From the NCBI GenBank assembly GCA_937916185.1, contig CALGGD010000094.1, positions 1 to 9,186 of the forward strand: 9,186 nucleotides of DNA, in the 5' to 3' direction. Numbering within the stretch: the stretch's first letter is position 1; each line of letters begins with the position of its first letter. Source of the stretch: an uncultured Oxalobacter sp. GTDB taxonomy: Bacteria; Pseudomonadota; Gammaproteobacteria; Burkholderiales; Burkholderiaceae_D. Below are positions 1 through 6,480 of this stretch, in pieces. Under the pieces are notes generated by a model. That model had not been told where the DNA came from. It did no database searches and saw only the letters and a program-made list of their open reading frames with translations. A program made the position numbers and the translations under genes.

Positions 1-354
1 TATAATTATATTTGTAATTTTGACTCTTCGAAGGATTTTAACAATCAGTTCAGGACCGGTCGGCACTTCCAGGATACGGCCGGTACATTTGACGGTATCG
101 CCTTCAGAAATGTGTTCATATGCACCCAGAATAACGGCACCGACAGAGTCGCGTTCCAGGTTCAATGCCAAACCAAAGGTGTTTCCGGGGAATTCCAGCA
201 TTTCCCCCTGCATGACGTCAGAGAGGCCATGGATACGGCAGATACCGTCAGAGACGGAAATGACGGTACCCTGATTGCGGATCTCGGTTGAATCGCCGAG
301 ATTCTCTATCCGATTCTTAATCAGATCACTGATTTCGGACGGGTTGAGTAACAT
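1..354 (-). CDS. atpA: ATP synthase F1 subunit alpha, N-terminal part, runs off the window
   Basis: This is the start of the alpha subunit of the F1 sector, the non-catalytic nucleotide-binding partner of beta on the cytoplasmic face. The ATG at 354-352 follows a good ribosome binding site (TAGGAG, 5 bases upstream) and the protein begins [17 protein letters not shown]. The beta-barrel domain is plain: [34 protein letters not shown] and [17 protein letters not shown]. Through residue 103 (GPEL) it agrees with the family. From residue 104 to the window edge (bases 1-45) it reads [13 protein letters not shown], where the family has the conserved GRVVNxLGxPxDG, and base composition turns strongly AT-rich. 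The frame stays open, but this tail is probably not genuine atpA. It is the last gene visible of the operon, 48 bases downstream of atpH. The Walker A region lies outside the window. Confidence 0.93.
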   Translation of the reverse strand, partial: MLLNPSEISDLIKNRIENLGDSTEIRNQGTVISVSDGICRIHGLSDVMQGEMLEFPGNTFGLALNLERDSVGAVILGAYEHISEGDTVKCTGRILEVPTGPELIVKILRRVKITNIII

Positions 355-402
355 ACTAACTCCTATGTATTCTATCGGTTCGCGCCGCAGCGGGCTGCTT
401 GG

Positions 403-933
403 TTACGAAACAAGGGTCTCCTGCATTCTCTGCAGTTTTCCGCGTACGGACAGGTCCAGCACTTCATCGCCGACAGTGACAAGGATGCCACCGATCAGCG
501 AACTGTCAACCTCAACCTGAGGAATCAGCTTGCGCCCAAACCGTTTTTCAAGTCTGGTGGCAAGTTCCTGGGTCTGGACTTCTGTCATGGGAAAAGCACT
601 GACGATTGTTGCAACCGCAGCACCCTGGCTTGCGTTCTTCAGCTCATCGAACTGACGTGCAATCTCAGGCAGCACAGAAACACGGTCGTTGTCCACCAGC
701 ACTTTGACAAAGTTTTTCACCTGTGGATCGTTTTCACAGCGGAAAACCGTGTAAAGCGCATTGGCGACCTGGTCTTTGCGCAGTGTCGGGTTGTTGGCAA
801 CATCCAATACCTGAGGATTGGATGCAATCTTTGCCAACGCATCCACCAGCTGTGACCAGTGCACCAGATCCTCTTTCTGTGCTATCTGAAAGAGTGCTTC
901 AGCATAAGGGCGCGCTACAGTAGCTATTTCCAT
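403..933 (-). CDS. atpH: ATP synthase F1 subunit delta (OSCP)
   Basis: This 176-residue protein is the delta subunit, the peripheral-stalk cap that ties the b subunits to the top of the alpha3beta3 head. Length matches the family (about 175-180). The N-terminal helical domain starts ATVARPYAEALFQIA, the standard AtpH opening. The C-terminal part has the signature stretch VDSSLIGGILVTVGDEVLDLSVRG at about residues 142-165. The start ATG at 933-931 lies 2 bases after the atpF stop, so the two genes are probably translationally coupled. A 48-base gap separates it from atpA, with a fresh ribosome binding site for atpA. It is intact, with no unusual residues noted. Confidence 0.97.
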   Translation of the reverse strand: MEIATVARPYAEALFQIAQKEDLVHWSQLVDALAKIASNPQVLDVANNPTLRKDQVANALYTVFRCENDPQVKNFVKVLVDNDRVSVLPEIARQFDELKNASQGAAVATIVSAFPMTEVQTQELATRLEKRFGRKLIPQVEVDSSLIGGILVTVGDEVLDLSVRGKLQRMQETLVS

Positions 934-935
934 AA

Positions 936-1406
936 TTACAGTTCAGCGGAAAGTTTGTTCAACAGTTCAGCGTGGGCGTCGGCATTGATTTCCCGTTTGA
1001 GGATCTGCTCGGCTCCCTTGACTGCCAGGTTTGCGACCTCTGCCCGAAGCTGTTCCCTTGCCTGCCTGATCTGCAGGTCAGCCTGTGCACGGGCCTGTGC
1101 CAGGATATCAGCCGCCTGCGTTTCCGCATTCGACTTGATTTCATCCGCAACCTTCTGAGCCCTGGCTTCGGCATCCTGAACACGTTTTGCGCCTTCTTCT
1201 TTCGCTTTCGCGATTTCAGCCTTCACGTGCTGCTGCACTGCAATCATTTCCTGCTTGCTCCGGTCAGCGGCAGTCAAACCCTCTTGGATTTTGGTCGCGC
1301 GTTCGTCCAATGCCTTCACTATAGGCGGCCATACCACTTTTGCCGTGAATATGGCAAAGATAAGGAAGACCACGAGCTGCGCGAAAAGCGTCGCATTCAA
1401 ATTCAT
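936..1406 (-). CDS. atpF: ATP synthase F0 subunit b
   Basis: This 156-residue protein is the b subunit, a membrane-anchored dimeric stalk linking F0 to F1. It starts [20 protein letters not shown] with one membrane helix at about residues 6-28, ending near [19 protein letters not shown], the classical junction of b. The rest is highly charged and alanine-rich, a long helix or coiled coil (residues about 35-150) rich in AKA, EAR and QAR steps. Length equals the usual 156 of proteobacterial b. The ATG follows AAAGGGATTTACC, giving a reasonable ribosome binding site. It lies 68 bases downstream of atpE and is followed within 2 bases by atpH. Confidence 0.97.
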   Translation of the reverse strand: MNLNATLFAQLVVFLIFAIFTAKVVWPPIVKALDERATKIQEGLTAADRSKQEMIAVQQHVKAEIAKAKEEGAKRVQDAEARAQKVADEIKSNAETQAADILAQARAQADLQIRQAREQLRAEVANLAVKGAEQILKREINADAHAELLNKLSAEL

Positions 1407-1444
1407 GGTAAATCCCTTTTTAAAATAATGTCTGAACCAGCAAT

Positions 1445-1459
1445 TCCGGTTTGCCCGGA
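1445..1459 (-). other. Short stem-loop between atpE and atpF
   Basis: A 5-bp perfect stem (TCCGG/CCGGA) encloses a 5-base loop just after the atpE stop. There is no T tract, so it is not a terminator. A small hairpin behind atpE could help stabilise the upstream message or damp translation of the downstream gene, which fits the high c-subunit demand, but this is inference and the stem is short. Confidence 0.25.
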
Positions 1460-1474
1460 TATCGTGTCGGACAA

Positions 1475-1757
<283 letters not shown>

Positions 1758-1773
1758 AAGGGGGTTAAAAAAC

Positions 1774-2610
1774 TTAGTGTCCTTCATGTGCGAGTCCCAG
1801 GTAAACCAGCGTCAGCATCATGAAGATGAACGCCTGCAGGAACACGATCAGGATATGGAAAATCGCCCAGATGGCACCGGCAATCACATGGCCGAGGAAC
1901 AGGAGTCCGCCACCGATGGACAGGGTGGCATAAGCACCCAGCATCGCAATCATCAGGAACAGCAGCTCACCGGCATACATGTTGCCCCAGAGCCGCATGC
2001 CCAGGGAAACCATCTTGGAGATATATTCAATACAGTTCAGCGCAAAGTTGGCGGGAGCAAGAGCGATACCGAATGGTGCGCCGAAGAGCTCATGCAAGAA
2101 ACCTTTGAAACCTTTGACCTTGATGCCGAAATAAATCATCAGGATCACGACGCCCAAAGAAATGCCGACAGTCCCGTTCAGGTCGGATGTCGGCACAACG
2201 CGGTGGTGGGTGATGATGGAATCGAGTCCAACCCAGGTGAAAATCTGTCCGAAGAGGTCAACCGGCAGGAAGTCCAGGCAGTTCATCAGGGAAATCCAGA
2301 CGAAAACAGTCAATGCCAATGGGGCGATGAAGCGGCGGTCACCATGAATCTGTGCTTTGGATTGGGAATCCGCCATCTCAACGAGAATCTCAACGATGGA
2401 TTGGATGCGGTTGGGGGTTCCTGAAGTCGCTTTCCTGGCGATGACCATCATCACACCACAGGCGATAATGCCACAGAAAACCGACCAGAAAACGGTGTCA
2501 AGGTTGATGATGGAGAAGTCAACGATTTTGGATTGGTGGGATGTCCCGAAGTTCTGAAGATGGTGGGACACGTATTCTGCTAGTGTTGGCGTATGGGCAT
2601 CTGCTGCCAT
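1774..2610 (-). CDS. atpB: ATP synthase F0 subunit a
   Basis: This 278-residue membrane subunit provides the two proton half-channels facing the c-ring. Several hydrophobic helices are visible, with the key segment VSLGMRLWGNMYAGELL at residues 201-217. It contains the essential arginine (R206, E. coli R210) and the conserved Asn and Glu. The family usually has LRLFGN, so MRLWGN is a mild variant. The protein ends in the expected amphipathic region FLQAFIFMMLTLVYLGLAHE. I chose the ATG at 2610-2608 because GAGGGGG lies 5 bases upstream. A GTG at 2616 is possible, but it overlaps the atpI stop (GTGA) and lies inside that ribosome binding site. It overlaps or abuts atpI and is followed 56 bases later by atpE. 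Confidence 0.97.
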   Translation of the reverse strand: MAADAHTPTLAEYVSHHLQNFGTSHQSKIVDFSIINLDTVFWSVFCGIIACGVMMVIARKATSGTPNRIQSIVEILVEMADSQSKAQIHGDRRFIAPLALTVFVWISLMNCLDFLPVDLFGQIFTWVGLDSIITHHRVVPTSDLNGTVGISLGVVILMIYFGIKVKGFKGFLHELFGAPFGIALAPANFALNCIEYISKMVSLGMRLWGNMYAGELLFLMIAMLGAYATLSIGGGLLFLGHVIAGAIWAIFHILIVFLQAFIFMMLTLVYLGLAHEGH

Positions 2611-2612
2611 AG

Positions 2613-2866
2613 TCACCCCCTCGCTTTCAACAATAAAACAATATAAATCTTAAGTATCAGGATATAGCTGATGATGTAGGCAATCCAGTGTATATCCCGG
2701 TAAAACCAGAAAGTCACAATCACCAGTACCATGGAGATGGCGACCAGATCGGAAGAGCACACGTCTGAACTATCCAAGCCGCAATGAGGGCAATCAGGAC
2801 TGCAATCACCGACTGCCACAACAATGCACGCCCCATTTCCGGTCTCTTTAAACTACTGTTATCCAA
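2613..2866 (-). pseudogene. atpI: ATP synthase assembly protein AtpI, broken by an embedded sequencing adapter
   Basis: AtpI is a small membrane protein helping c-ring assembly and is normally the first gene of the operon, as here. The N-terminal part reads MGRALLWQSVIAVLIALIAAW from the ATG at 2836. A TTG at 2866 in the same frame would add MDNSSLKRPE, a typical AtpI leader, so I include it. The C-terminal part (2613 to about 2745) reads KVAISMVLVIVTF and continues through two hydrophobic helices to LLLKARG, ending in a TGA that overlaps the atpB leader. The two halves are in different frames and are separated by an Illumina adapter (2746-2771). Roughly 40-50 residues of the usual length of about 120 are missing. 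The adapter translates as the tell-tale SSDVCSSDL. The gene is most likely intact in the organism; the damage is in the assembly. Confidence 0.85.
2746..2771 (+). other. Illumina TruSeq read-1 adapter sequence embedded in the assembly
   Basis: Twenty-six consecutive bases beginning AGATCGGAAGAGCACACG match the 3' adapter read-through of TruSeq-style libraries. The match ends at 2771, where the adapter would continue CCAGTC but the sequence returns to atpI. The orientation fits a genomic insert ending at 2745 with adapter read-through to the right. Confidence 0.97.
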
Positions 2867-2936
2867 TCAGGGTATCTATCCAGCATAATCCCCTTTAACG
2901 GGAAAGGTATGCTCCCTGACGACCCAAAGCCGCGCA

Positions 2937-2966
2937 ATTATACGGAACAACCCAATGTGCCGTCAA
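2937..2966 (-). promoter_or_regulatory. atp operon promoter, proximal
   Basis: On the minus strand there is a -35 TTGACG (2961-2966), an 18-base spacer and a perfect -10 TATAAT (2937-2942). This would start transcription near 2930, about 65-95 bases before the atpI start. The AT-poor flanks make the hexamers stand out. Confidence 0.7.
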
Positions 2967-3006
2967 TGCATCAAGAATGCGCAGTCTTACACAATAGTCC
3001 AGCGGG

Positions 3007-3035
3007 ATTATCCTATGCGGTCAATTGTCCGTCAA
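3007..3035 (-). promoter_or_regulatory. atp operon promoter, distal
   Basis: A second minus-strand promoter has -35 TTGACG (3030-3035), a 17-base spacer and -10 GATAAT (3007-3012). Directly upstream lies an AT-rich stretch (3036-3070, including AAAATTTCA against the -35) that could act as an UP element. Its -35 context ATTGACGG recurs at the proximal promoter, suggesting tandem promoters. Confidence 0.55.
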
Positions 3036-3294
3036 TGAAATTTTGATGAATATATATGTAAGTTTTTTCTTAAACTGTATGAAAAAAACCATTGTTTTCT
3101 TTAGCTTAAGAAAAAGTTTTCCGAAAAGAATAGGTAATGTCGTCTTTTGAGGACTCTTTGAAATTATCCATCAAAAGGTTATTTTGGGTGGGACAGGGGC
3201 AATATCATCCATGCACTGAAACGGAAGCGGGAAGCCAAAGAAGGAACGTTGGAAAGCCACGCAGACCATCTTTCCTTTTTCCGTTTGGCGGCTG
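3036..3294. other. Non-coding gap between the atp promoters and vapC
   Basis: No recognisable gene is seen. The left part (3040-3135) is AT-rich and low in complexity. It holds an inverted repeat, TTTTTCTTAA at 3064-3073 against TTAAGAAAAA at 3106-3115, with a 32-base spacer. The right part contains a plus-strand open stretch (3162-3350, 62 codons, no early start codon) reading for example NIIHALKRKREAKEG. This may be a gene remnant ending antisense to vapC, but it matches nothing I recognise. Confidence 0.4.
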
Positions 3295-3705
3295 CTACAA
3301 CGGATGCCATGGATTCAGGCATATGGCGCCAGTCCCTTCAAAGTGCCTGATGTTCCTGGTTACAACTGTCAGCCCGTGGCAGATTGCCGTTGCTGCAATC
3401 AGGTTGTCAGAACTTGTGTTGCCGGTCTTTGCCGAAACCAATGCCCATTCCAAGGCAATCTCAGCCGTCACAGGCAGAATATCCTTGCCATAAAATCTGA
3501 TGAGGTTTTCAAGCCAGTCAGACAGCTTCCCTGCAAACAACGGGTCTTTCTTCCGGATGTTGATGATGCCTCTATAAATCTCACCGACAGTGATCACTGA
3601 GAGATGGAACCTGTCCCCTTTATGCTGTTCAAACCATTGGACAACCTGTTGGTCTGGCTGTGGTTTCCGCAATTCAGAAACCGTGACGGTATCCAGTAAG
3701 TACAT
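3295..3705 (-). CDS. PIN-domain ribonuclease toxin, VapC/FitB family
   Basis: This 136-residue protein is the toxin of a type II toxin-antitoxin pair; PIN toxins are Mg-dependent RNases that cut tRNA or mRNA. It has the FitB-like layout: LLDT with D5, SVITVGEIYRG with E42, SSDNLIAATA with D100, then TVVTRNIRHF and the closing LNPW. Two oddities stand out. The residue after DT is Val where Asn is commonest, and the fourth acidic position (often TRNxxDF) is His121, a variant also seen in some relatives. I used the ATG at 3705-3703, which overlaps the antitoxin stop as TGATG; a GTG lies one codon earlier. The overlap implies translational coupling. Transcription would run on toward the atp operon, since no terminator is seen after it. 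Confidence 0.9.
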   Translation of the reverse strand: MYLLDTVTVSELRKPQPDQQVVQWFEQHKGDRFHLSVITVGEIYRGIINIRKKDPLFAGKLSDWLENLIRFYGKDILPVTAEIALEWALVSAKTGNTSSDNLIAATAICHGLTVVTRNIRHFEGTGAICLNPWHPL

Positions 3706-3983
3706 CACAGTTCCAACTTATTCATCCTCAAAGACAGGCTGGTGGGGTAAAGGTCTTTTTCCATGTCTTTTTCATTGTCTGAATGCGGCATGGCCATCAG
3801 CATATCCGGCAATGTCGGAGACTGTTTCAGTCCTTTCAGGAACAGGTTGTATTGTTCCTGTGAGATGACCACAACAGCAGGGTTCCCGCGTTTGGTGATG
3901 AACTGGGCTTTGCCAGCGACGGCACCATTGACGACTTCACTGAAACGGTTTTTTGCGTCCTGTAAATTCCATAGGGTCTGCAT
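3705..3983 (-). CDS. Antitoxin, Phd/YefM family
   Basis: This 92-residue protein is the antitoxin partner of the PIN toxin. The N-terminal half is a DNA-binding Phd/YefM fold: WNLQDAKNRFSEVVNGAV, KAQFITKRGNPAVVVIS and QEQYNLFLK. The C-terminal tail (LYPTSLSLRM) is the expected toxin-wrapping segment. It is upstream of and one base overlapping with the toxin gene, the usual order for neutralising pairs. The ribosome binding site AGGAAAG lies just inside a perfect inverted repeat (3995-4026), so binding of the complex there would block both transcription and access to the message. It is a clear family match, but the specific regulatory role is inferred. Confidence 0.92.
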   Translation of the reverse strand: MQTLWNLQDAKNRFSEVVNGAVAGKAQFITKRGNPAVVVISQEQYNLFLKGLKQSPTLPDMLMAMPHSDNEKDMEKDLYPTSLSLRMNKLEL

Positions 3984-3994
3984 GGGATTCTTTC

Positions 3995-4026
3995 CTGTCT
4001 AGCTTGTTTTGCAAGTGGCTAGACAG
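3995..4026. promoter_or_regulatory. Operator-like inverted repeat of the Phd/PIN toxin-antitoxin operon
   Basis: The perfect 9-bp arms CTGTCTAGC (3995-4003) and GCTAGACAG (4018-4026) have a 14-base spacer and end 11 bases before the antitoxin start. A weak minus-strand promoter is possible, with -35 TTGAAA at 4046-4051 (overlapping the rquA stop) and a poor -10 TACTGT at 4023-4028 inside the right arm. Autorepression by the antitoxin-toxin complex is the usual scheme for such loci. Confidence 0.75.
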
Positions 4027-4047
4027 TAGCATAAACCCGATGGTGTT

Positions 4048-4791
4048 TCAACTGTCGTCAGCGCATTTCTGGACAACCAGTTTCTGGAAAAAGTGTCCAA
4101 AATAGGTTTCGTGGCTCAGGATGGTGCAGTTATGGTTCTCTGGAAACCAGTGGGTCAGTTCATGACGCCACATATCGACGGCAAAGGGTTCAAAGAGCAG
4201 GAACACCAGCCGTTCGTAGAGCCGGAAGGGATGGAACCCCGGGTTGGTGAATTCCACAAAGATGATCCTGCCACCGGGTTTGGTGACACGGATGGCTTCT
4301 GACATCGCCATCCGGCGTTCTTTTTCAGGCACTTCATGGGGCAGGAAGAACATCAGGGCATGGTCATAACTGTTGTCCGGGCAGTTCAATGCGGTGGCAT
4401 CGCATTGGATCAGCCGGACTTTCCCGCCAACATCTTTCAGTTTCCTGCGGACGGTCTCCAGCTGGGTCGGCAGGATGTCGATGACATCGAGATGCCCGTC
4501 TTCAGTGAGCGCCTCTTCAAGGCTGGGCGTGAGCCTGCCGTAAGCGCAGGAAATCTGGAGCATGTCGCCGGAGATGCCGTCAGGGAATTCTTCCAGCACT
4601 GCCCTGACCAGCCGGTTGTAGTTGCCCAGCAGGATGAAATTGATCATGAAGTCATGGTCCCAGAATCCCGGTGCCTTCGGGTGCTCGTATGCCCACCAGT
4701 AGGTGTCATGGAGATAAGCGGGTATCTCAAGCGGCCCAGCCGGCGGCTTGAAATCCGGGAGGGGTCTTGGTGCGGTTTTCTGGGGTTCCAT
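4048..4791 (-). CDS. rquA: RquA-like rhodoquinone biosynthesis enzyme
   Basis: RquA uses S-adenosylmethionine to convert ubiquinone to rhodoquinone, replacing a methoxy group by an amino group, for fumarate-reducing anaerobic respiration. This 247-residue protein has the family pattern: IPAYLHDTYWWAYEHPKA at residues 23-40, then a divergent SAM motif I, QISCAYG (79-85), in place of the usual ExGxGxG. Further on come LDVIDILPTQLETVRRKL, DNSYDHALMFFLPHE and the C-terminal DMWRHELTHWFP and TYFGHFFQKLVV. I placed the start at the ATG 4791-4789, behind AGGAAC 9 bases upstream. An upstream ATG at 4845 falls in the loop of a terminator hairpin and is unlikely. The gene lies between gloC and the toxin-antitoxin pair and shows no clear promoter of its own. 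A generic class I methyltransferase is the alternative. Confidence 0.85.
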   Translation of the reverse strand: MEPQKTAPRPLPDFKPPAGPLEIPAYLHDTYWWAYEHPKAPGFWDHDFMINFILLGNYNRLVRAVLEEFPDGISGDMLQISCAYGRLTPSLEEALTEDGHLDVIDILPTQLETVRRKLKDVGGKVRLIQCDATALNCPDNSYDHALMFFLPHEVPEKERRMAMSEAIRVTKPGGRIIFVEFTNPGFHPFRLYERLVFLLFEPFAVDMWRHELTHWFPENHNCTILSHETYFGHFFQKLVVQKCADDS

Positions 4792-4813
4792 ACCGTGGCG
4801 GTTCCTGTCTTTC

Positions 4814-4856
4814 AAAAATATAAATCCACCAACCAGATACCGCATCTGGCTGGTGG
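4814..4856 (-). terminator. Rho-independent terminator after gloC
   Basis: Read on the minus strand, a 13-bp stem (CCACCAGCCAGAT with ATCTGGTTGGTGG, one G-U pair) closes a 5-base loop and is followed by ATTTATATTTTT. It lies 30 bases after the gloC stop and about 35 bases before the rquA start. On the plus strand the wobble becomes a mismatch and no T run follows, so it acts on leftward transcription. Confidence 0.88.
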
Positions 4857-4886
4857 AAAATCCCTTGCTTTCAATCCTCGGGGGGC

Positions 4887-5528
4887 TCAGCCCTTGAACC
4901 GGACATAGGGGTTCATCCGTTTTTCCGCTCCGATGGTGGAGGTCGGTCCATGTCCCGGGATGAACTGGACATCATCCGGCAGGGTGTACATGTTTTCCTG
5001 GATGGCTTTTTCCAGTGCGCGGAAACTGCCTTTCGGCAGGTCGGTCCGTCCGATGGAGCCAGCGAACAGCACATCACCGGAAACAGCGACCTTGCTGTTG
5101 GCATCATAGAAAACAACATGACCCGGCGAATGCCCTGGACAGTGGAAAACCTGCAGGGTCTCGTTGCCCACAGTGACGGTGTCGCCCTGGTCCAGCCAGC
5201 GGTCTGGGGTGAACGGCTTGCCCGGCGGCAGTCCCCACATGCGGGTCTGCGCGGAATCCAATGTCTCCAGCAGCCAGTCGTCCGCCTGGTTGGGCCCTTC
5301 AATCGGCACACCGAAACGGTCTGCCAGGTCCCTGGCACCACCGCAGTGGTCCAGATGCCCATGGGTCACCAGGACTTTTTCCAGGGTCACGCCCTGTTCC
5401 TCAATGGCTTTGCAGATGCGGTTCACATCACCACCGGGATCGACGACGGCGGCTTTATTGGTGTTTTCATCCCACATCAGCGTGCAGTTCTGCTGAAATG
5501 GGGTTACGGGGATAATTCGGTATCTCAT
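4887..5528 (-). CDS. gloC: Metallo-beta-lactamase-fold hydrolase, GloC/YcbL-type glyoxalase II
   Basis: This 213-residue protein closely resembles E. coli YcbL (GloC), which hydrolyses S-lactoylglutathione in methylglyoxal detoxification. The shared opening is YRIIPVTPFQQNCTL, with the same length class. Metal ligands are visible: THGHLDH (H56, H58, D60, H61), H133 in CPGHSPGH, D152 in SGDVLF, and H193 in IPGHGP. TPDRWLDQGDT and GRTDLPKGS are further family blocks. It is a single cytosolic domain with no signal peptide. It has its own promoter candidate upstream (5618-5645) and a strong terminator downstream, so it looks monocistronic. The substrate could be another thioester; assignment as a glyoxalase II relies on family similarity. 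Confidence 0.9.
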   Translation of the reverse strand: MRYRIIPVTPFQQNCTLMWDENTNKAAVVDPGGDVNRICKAIEEQGVTLEKVLVTHGHLDHCGGARDLADRFGVPIEGPNQADDWLLETLDSAQTRMWGLPPGKPFTPDRWLDQGDTVTVGNETLQVFHCPGHSPGHVVFYDANSKVAVSGDVLFAGSIGRTDLPKGSFRALEKAIQENMYTLPDDVQFIPGHGPTSTIGAEKRMNPYVRFKG

Positions 5529-5617
5529 GGCTGCTCGCTATCCATATTCTTTCAAGTCAGTCAAACCAGATGGAATGCCTCTGTTCCATCCACATTTCCA
5601 GATAATCAGGAAAACCC

Positions 5618-5645
5618 ATTATAACGGCATTTCCCTGTCTGGAAA
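5618..5645 (-). promoter_or_regulatory. Promoter candidate for gloC
   Basis: A minus-strand -10 TATAAT (5618-5623) is a perfect match, paired with a weaker -35 TTTCCA (5640-5645) over a 16-base spacer. It lies about 90 bases upstream of the gloC start, in the gap after coaX. Confidence 0.5.
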
Positions 5646-5697
5646 GATGGGAACCTGATGTTTTCTATCTGGATAGATAAGGGTGGAAAAGCGGGAA

Positions 5698-6477
5698 TCA
5701 AGCCTGTTCAGGCGTGAGGGCGGAGACATACAGTCCGATCAGGACCAGATTGGAGACGATATGGCAGGGCACCGACAGGCTGGGTACGATGTATTTCGCC
5801 GCACCGCCCGATATCAGGCAGTTCACGTTGTCATACTGCTTGCGGAAGGCTTCGACTGCCCGTTCTATCGCGCCGGACTGGGCATTGAGGCACCCGGCAA
5901 GGATGGCGGCACGGGTATGGTTGGCGAACGGCGTGATGCCTTCTTCCATGCGGTCGATCTCTGGCAGCTGTTCGGTGTTCATCGCCAGGGAATGCGCCAT
6001 CAGACCGAGCCCGGGCAGGATCATGCCGCCTTGGAAGACACCGTCCGGCGTGATGGAATCAACAGTGGTTGCAGTCCCGGCAGTCGCCACGACCAACGGT
6101 TTGTCGGGGAACAGCGCATGGGCACCGATCATCGAAGCGAAACGGTCACAGCCGAGCTGGGAACAGTTCTGATAGGTGTTTGTAATGCCGGCATGGGAAG
6201 CTTTGGAAACAAATTGGCGGATGTCCGGTGAAGCTGGCAGGGTCTTCAGGAATCCGGTCAGCGTTTCCGAAATTCCCTTGCTGGCAACGTTTGAAATCAG
6301 CACCCGTTCAACAGGTGTGGCATCATGCAGTTCCTGCCATGCCTGTTTCAGGGAAGCCATGTCCCGATGGCGGACGATACCGAAATGCTGCCACGGCGTT
6401 TCACCATAACGGGGGACAGCGCCGGGCTTCGGACGCGCCCATTTGATGGAGGTGTTTCCAATGTCAATCAACAGCAT
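5698..6477 (-). CDS. coaX: Type III pantothenate kinase
   Basis: CoaX phosphorylates pantothenate, the first step of coenzyme A synthesis, in the ASKHA fold. This 259-residue protein shows the phosphate-binding opening LLIDIGNTSIKW (D5), LGCDRFASMIGA with the catalytic Asp at D111, the second phosphate motif ATAGTATTVD (131-140) and the family block GGMILPGL (150-157). Near the end ISGGAAKYI supplies the adenosine-side motif. Length is normal. The start ATG at 6477-6475 lies 3 bases after the birA stop, with AGGAAA inside the end of birA, so the two are coupled in one transcript. The birA-coaX arrangement is familiar in Burkholderiales and many other proteobacteria. Confidence 0.96.
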   Translation of the reverse strand: MLLIDIGNTSIKWARPKPGAVPRYGETPWQHFGIVRHRDMASLKQAWQELHDATPVERVLISNVASKGISETLTGFLKTLPASPDIRQFVSKASHAGITNTYQNCSQLGCDRFASMIGAHALFPDKPLVVATAGTATTVDSITPDGVFQGGMILPGLGLMAHSLAMNTEQLPEIDRMEEGITPFANHTRAAILAGCLNAQSGAIERAVEAFRKQYDNVNCLISGGAAKYIVPSLSVPCHIVSNLVLIGLYVSALTPEQA

Positions 6478-6480
6478 GGC

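Noticed and set aside
1777..2424. 215-residue plus-strand open frame
   Set aside because: Antisense to atpB; it is rich in His, Gln and Asn, as expected from reversed membrane-protein codons.
2613..2819. 68-residue protein starting MAVGDCSPDC as a novel small membrane protein
   Set aside because: Its N-terminal half is an out-of-frame atpI fragment plus translated sequencing adapter; only the C-terminal AtpI part is real.
4792..4845. N-terminal extension of RquA starting MRYLVGGF
   Set aside because: Its start codon lies in the loop of a strong terminator hairpin, it has no ribosome binding site, and it lengthens the protein beyond the family's recognisable start.
4950..5624. 224-residue plus-strand open frame
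   Set aside because: Antisense shadow of gloC, whose motifs and start are unambiguous.
5683..6231. 182-residue plus-strand open frame
   Set aside because: Antisense shadow of coaX, which has complete kinase motifs.
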